Below are positions 63,754 to 64,000 of a stretch of 64,000 nt of DNA, piece by piece (position 1 is the stretch's first letter; every line of letters begins with the position of its first letter). Made by a program: the position numbers and the translations under genes. The stretch is from assembly GCF_019357415.1 (NCBI RefSeq), contig NZ_CP048410.1, forward strand, positions 2,389,001 to 2,453,000, written 5' to 3'. Source of the stretch: Gramella sp. MT6 (GTDB lineage Bacteria; Bacteroidota; Bacteroidia; Flavobacteriales; Flavobacteriaceae). Below the pieces are notes generated by a model that was given only the letters and a program-made list of their open reading frames with translations, was not told the DNA's origin and ran no database searches.

Positions 63754-64000
63754 AGCAGGAATAAAATTAAAATGATCAAAACCAGATAGAAGATCCAGTA
63801 ATGCTTTAAATTCAAAGGGTTATTCCCGAAAAGGAATTTTGTCAGTCTGAAGTAAAAATGTCTGTTTTTAGCTATATGATTATAGGCGTGATCACTGAAC
63901 TTACGGAAAAAATTATTGCTCTGGTAAAGTTCATGATGGAAAGTAGTGCCAGAGTGCCAGAGACTTCTGTAAGCAGAGTCTGGGCCACTGTAGACTTTTC
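63750..64000 (-). CDS. C-terminal part of a membrane-anchored protein, possibly DCC/DUF393 type
   Basis: The minus strand is open from the window edge to a TGA at 63750-63752, giving 83 residues. The first ~60 include FFRKFSDHAYNHIAKNRHFY, which resembles the conserved end of DCC-type (DUF393) thiol-disulfide proteins; the last ~22 are a hydrophobic helix (WIFYLVLIILILFLL). The upstream part with any CxxC motif is outside the window, so the assignment is tentative. It is coupled to the 45-residue protein. Confidence 0.5.
   Translation of the reverse strand, partial: KVYSGPDSAYRSLWHSGTTFHHELYQSNNFFRKFSDHAYNHIAKNRHFYFRLTKFLFGNNPLNLKHYWIFYLVLIILILFLL

Overview
The window is a chromosomal segment of a marine-type Flavobacteriaceae bacterium (Bacteroidota). 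Its general look recalls Christiangramia/Gramella, but I cannot fix the genus without a search. The pointers are a moderately AT-rich sequence, upstream boxes of the TTG-N17-23-TAnnTTTG type at several genes, lipoproteins whose mature N-termini read C-S/T-K/D/E-D-D/E (a surface-export-like signal), a fused E1 alpha/beta 2-oxoacid dehydrogenase, and many family proteins typical of the phylum. There are no rRNA or tRNA genes, insertion sequences, prophage or CRISPR arrays.

Layout. 1-11.2 kb: mostly minus-strand metabolism and envelope genes (leuA cut by the window edge, panB, an RluA-type pseudouridine synthase, a neutral zinc metallopeptidase, a formylglycine-generating-enzyme-like lipoprotein, a zinc alcohol dehydrogenase, a CPBP protease, L-serine deaminase). 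11.3-18 kb: dnaK, then eutBC (B12-dependent ethanolamine ammonia-lyase without a microcompartment operon) beside a divergent NRAMP-fold transporter that lacks the usual metal motif. 18.2-28.2 kb: a large modular surface lipoprotein, then menaquinone genes (hotdog thioesterase, menF, menD, and menB further on) mixed with small conserved genes and lipoproteins. 28.3-37.3 kb: the fused E1 enzyme, an M1-peptidase-like protein with no zinc site and a probable outer-membrane barrel, a LOG protein and uvrA, all on the minus strand.

37.7-48.5 kb is the most unusual region. An orphan LuxR-type regulator is followed by four tandem paralogous lipoproteins and then two tandem astacin-type metalloprotease lipoproteins. 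The four lipoproteins, together with the solitary one at 18.2 kb, share a ~310-residue six-cysteine N-terminal domain and a signal peptide with its cysteine always at position 21, but each has a different C-terminal module (none, thrombospondin-3-like calcium repeats plus unknown domains, a CHRD/SOD-like domain, or a glutamine-amidotransferase-like fold). Most carry the same AT-rich leader containing AACCATTC. An extra leader copy with a four-codon dead ORF precedes the array. One paralog is a mosaic of its two neighbours. This looks like an expanding, recombining family of surface proteins.

48.5-64 kb: housekeeping and envelope genes (ACP phosphodiesterase-like, glmM, LpxL-type acyltransferase, rhomboid, SIMPL, TlpA-like lipoprotein), then a large GAF-domain protein convergent with an HD-domain protein fused to a Pycsar-effector-like (PycTM/DUF5706) membrane module. 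Next is a 1239-residue lipoprotein that joins a calcineurin-like phosphoesterase, an apparent atypical-kinase-like middle region and an outer-membrane barrel. MscS and Dps genes, a small conserved protein and two small overlapping genes at the right edge complete the window.
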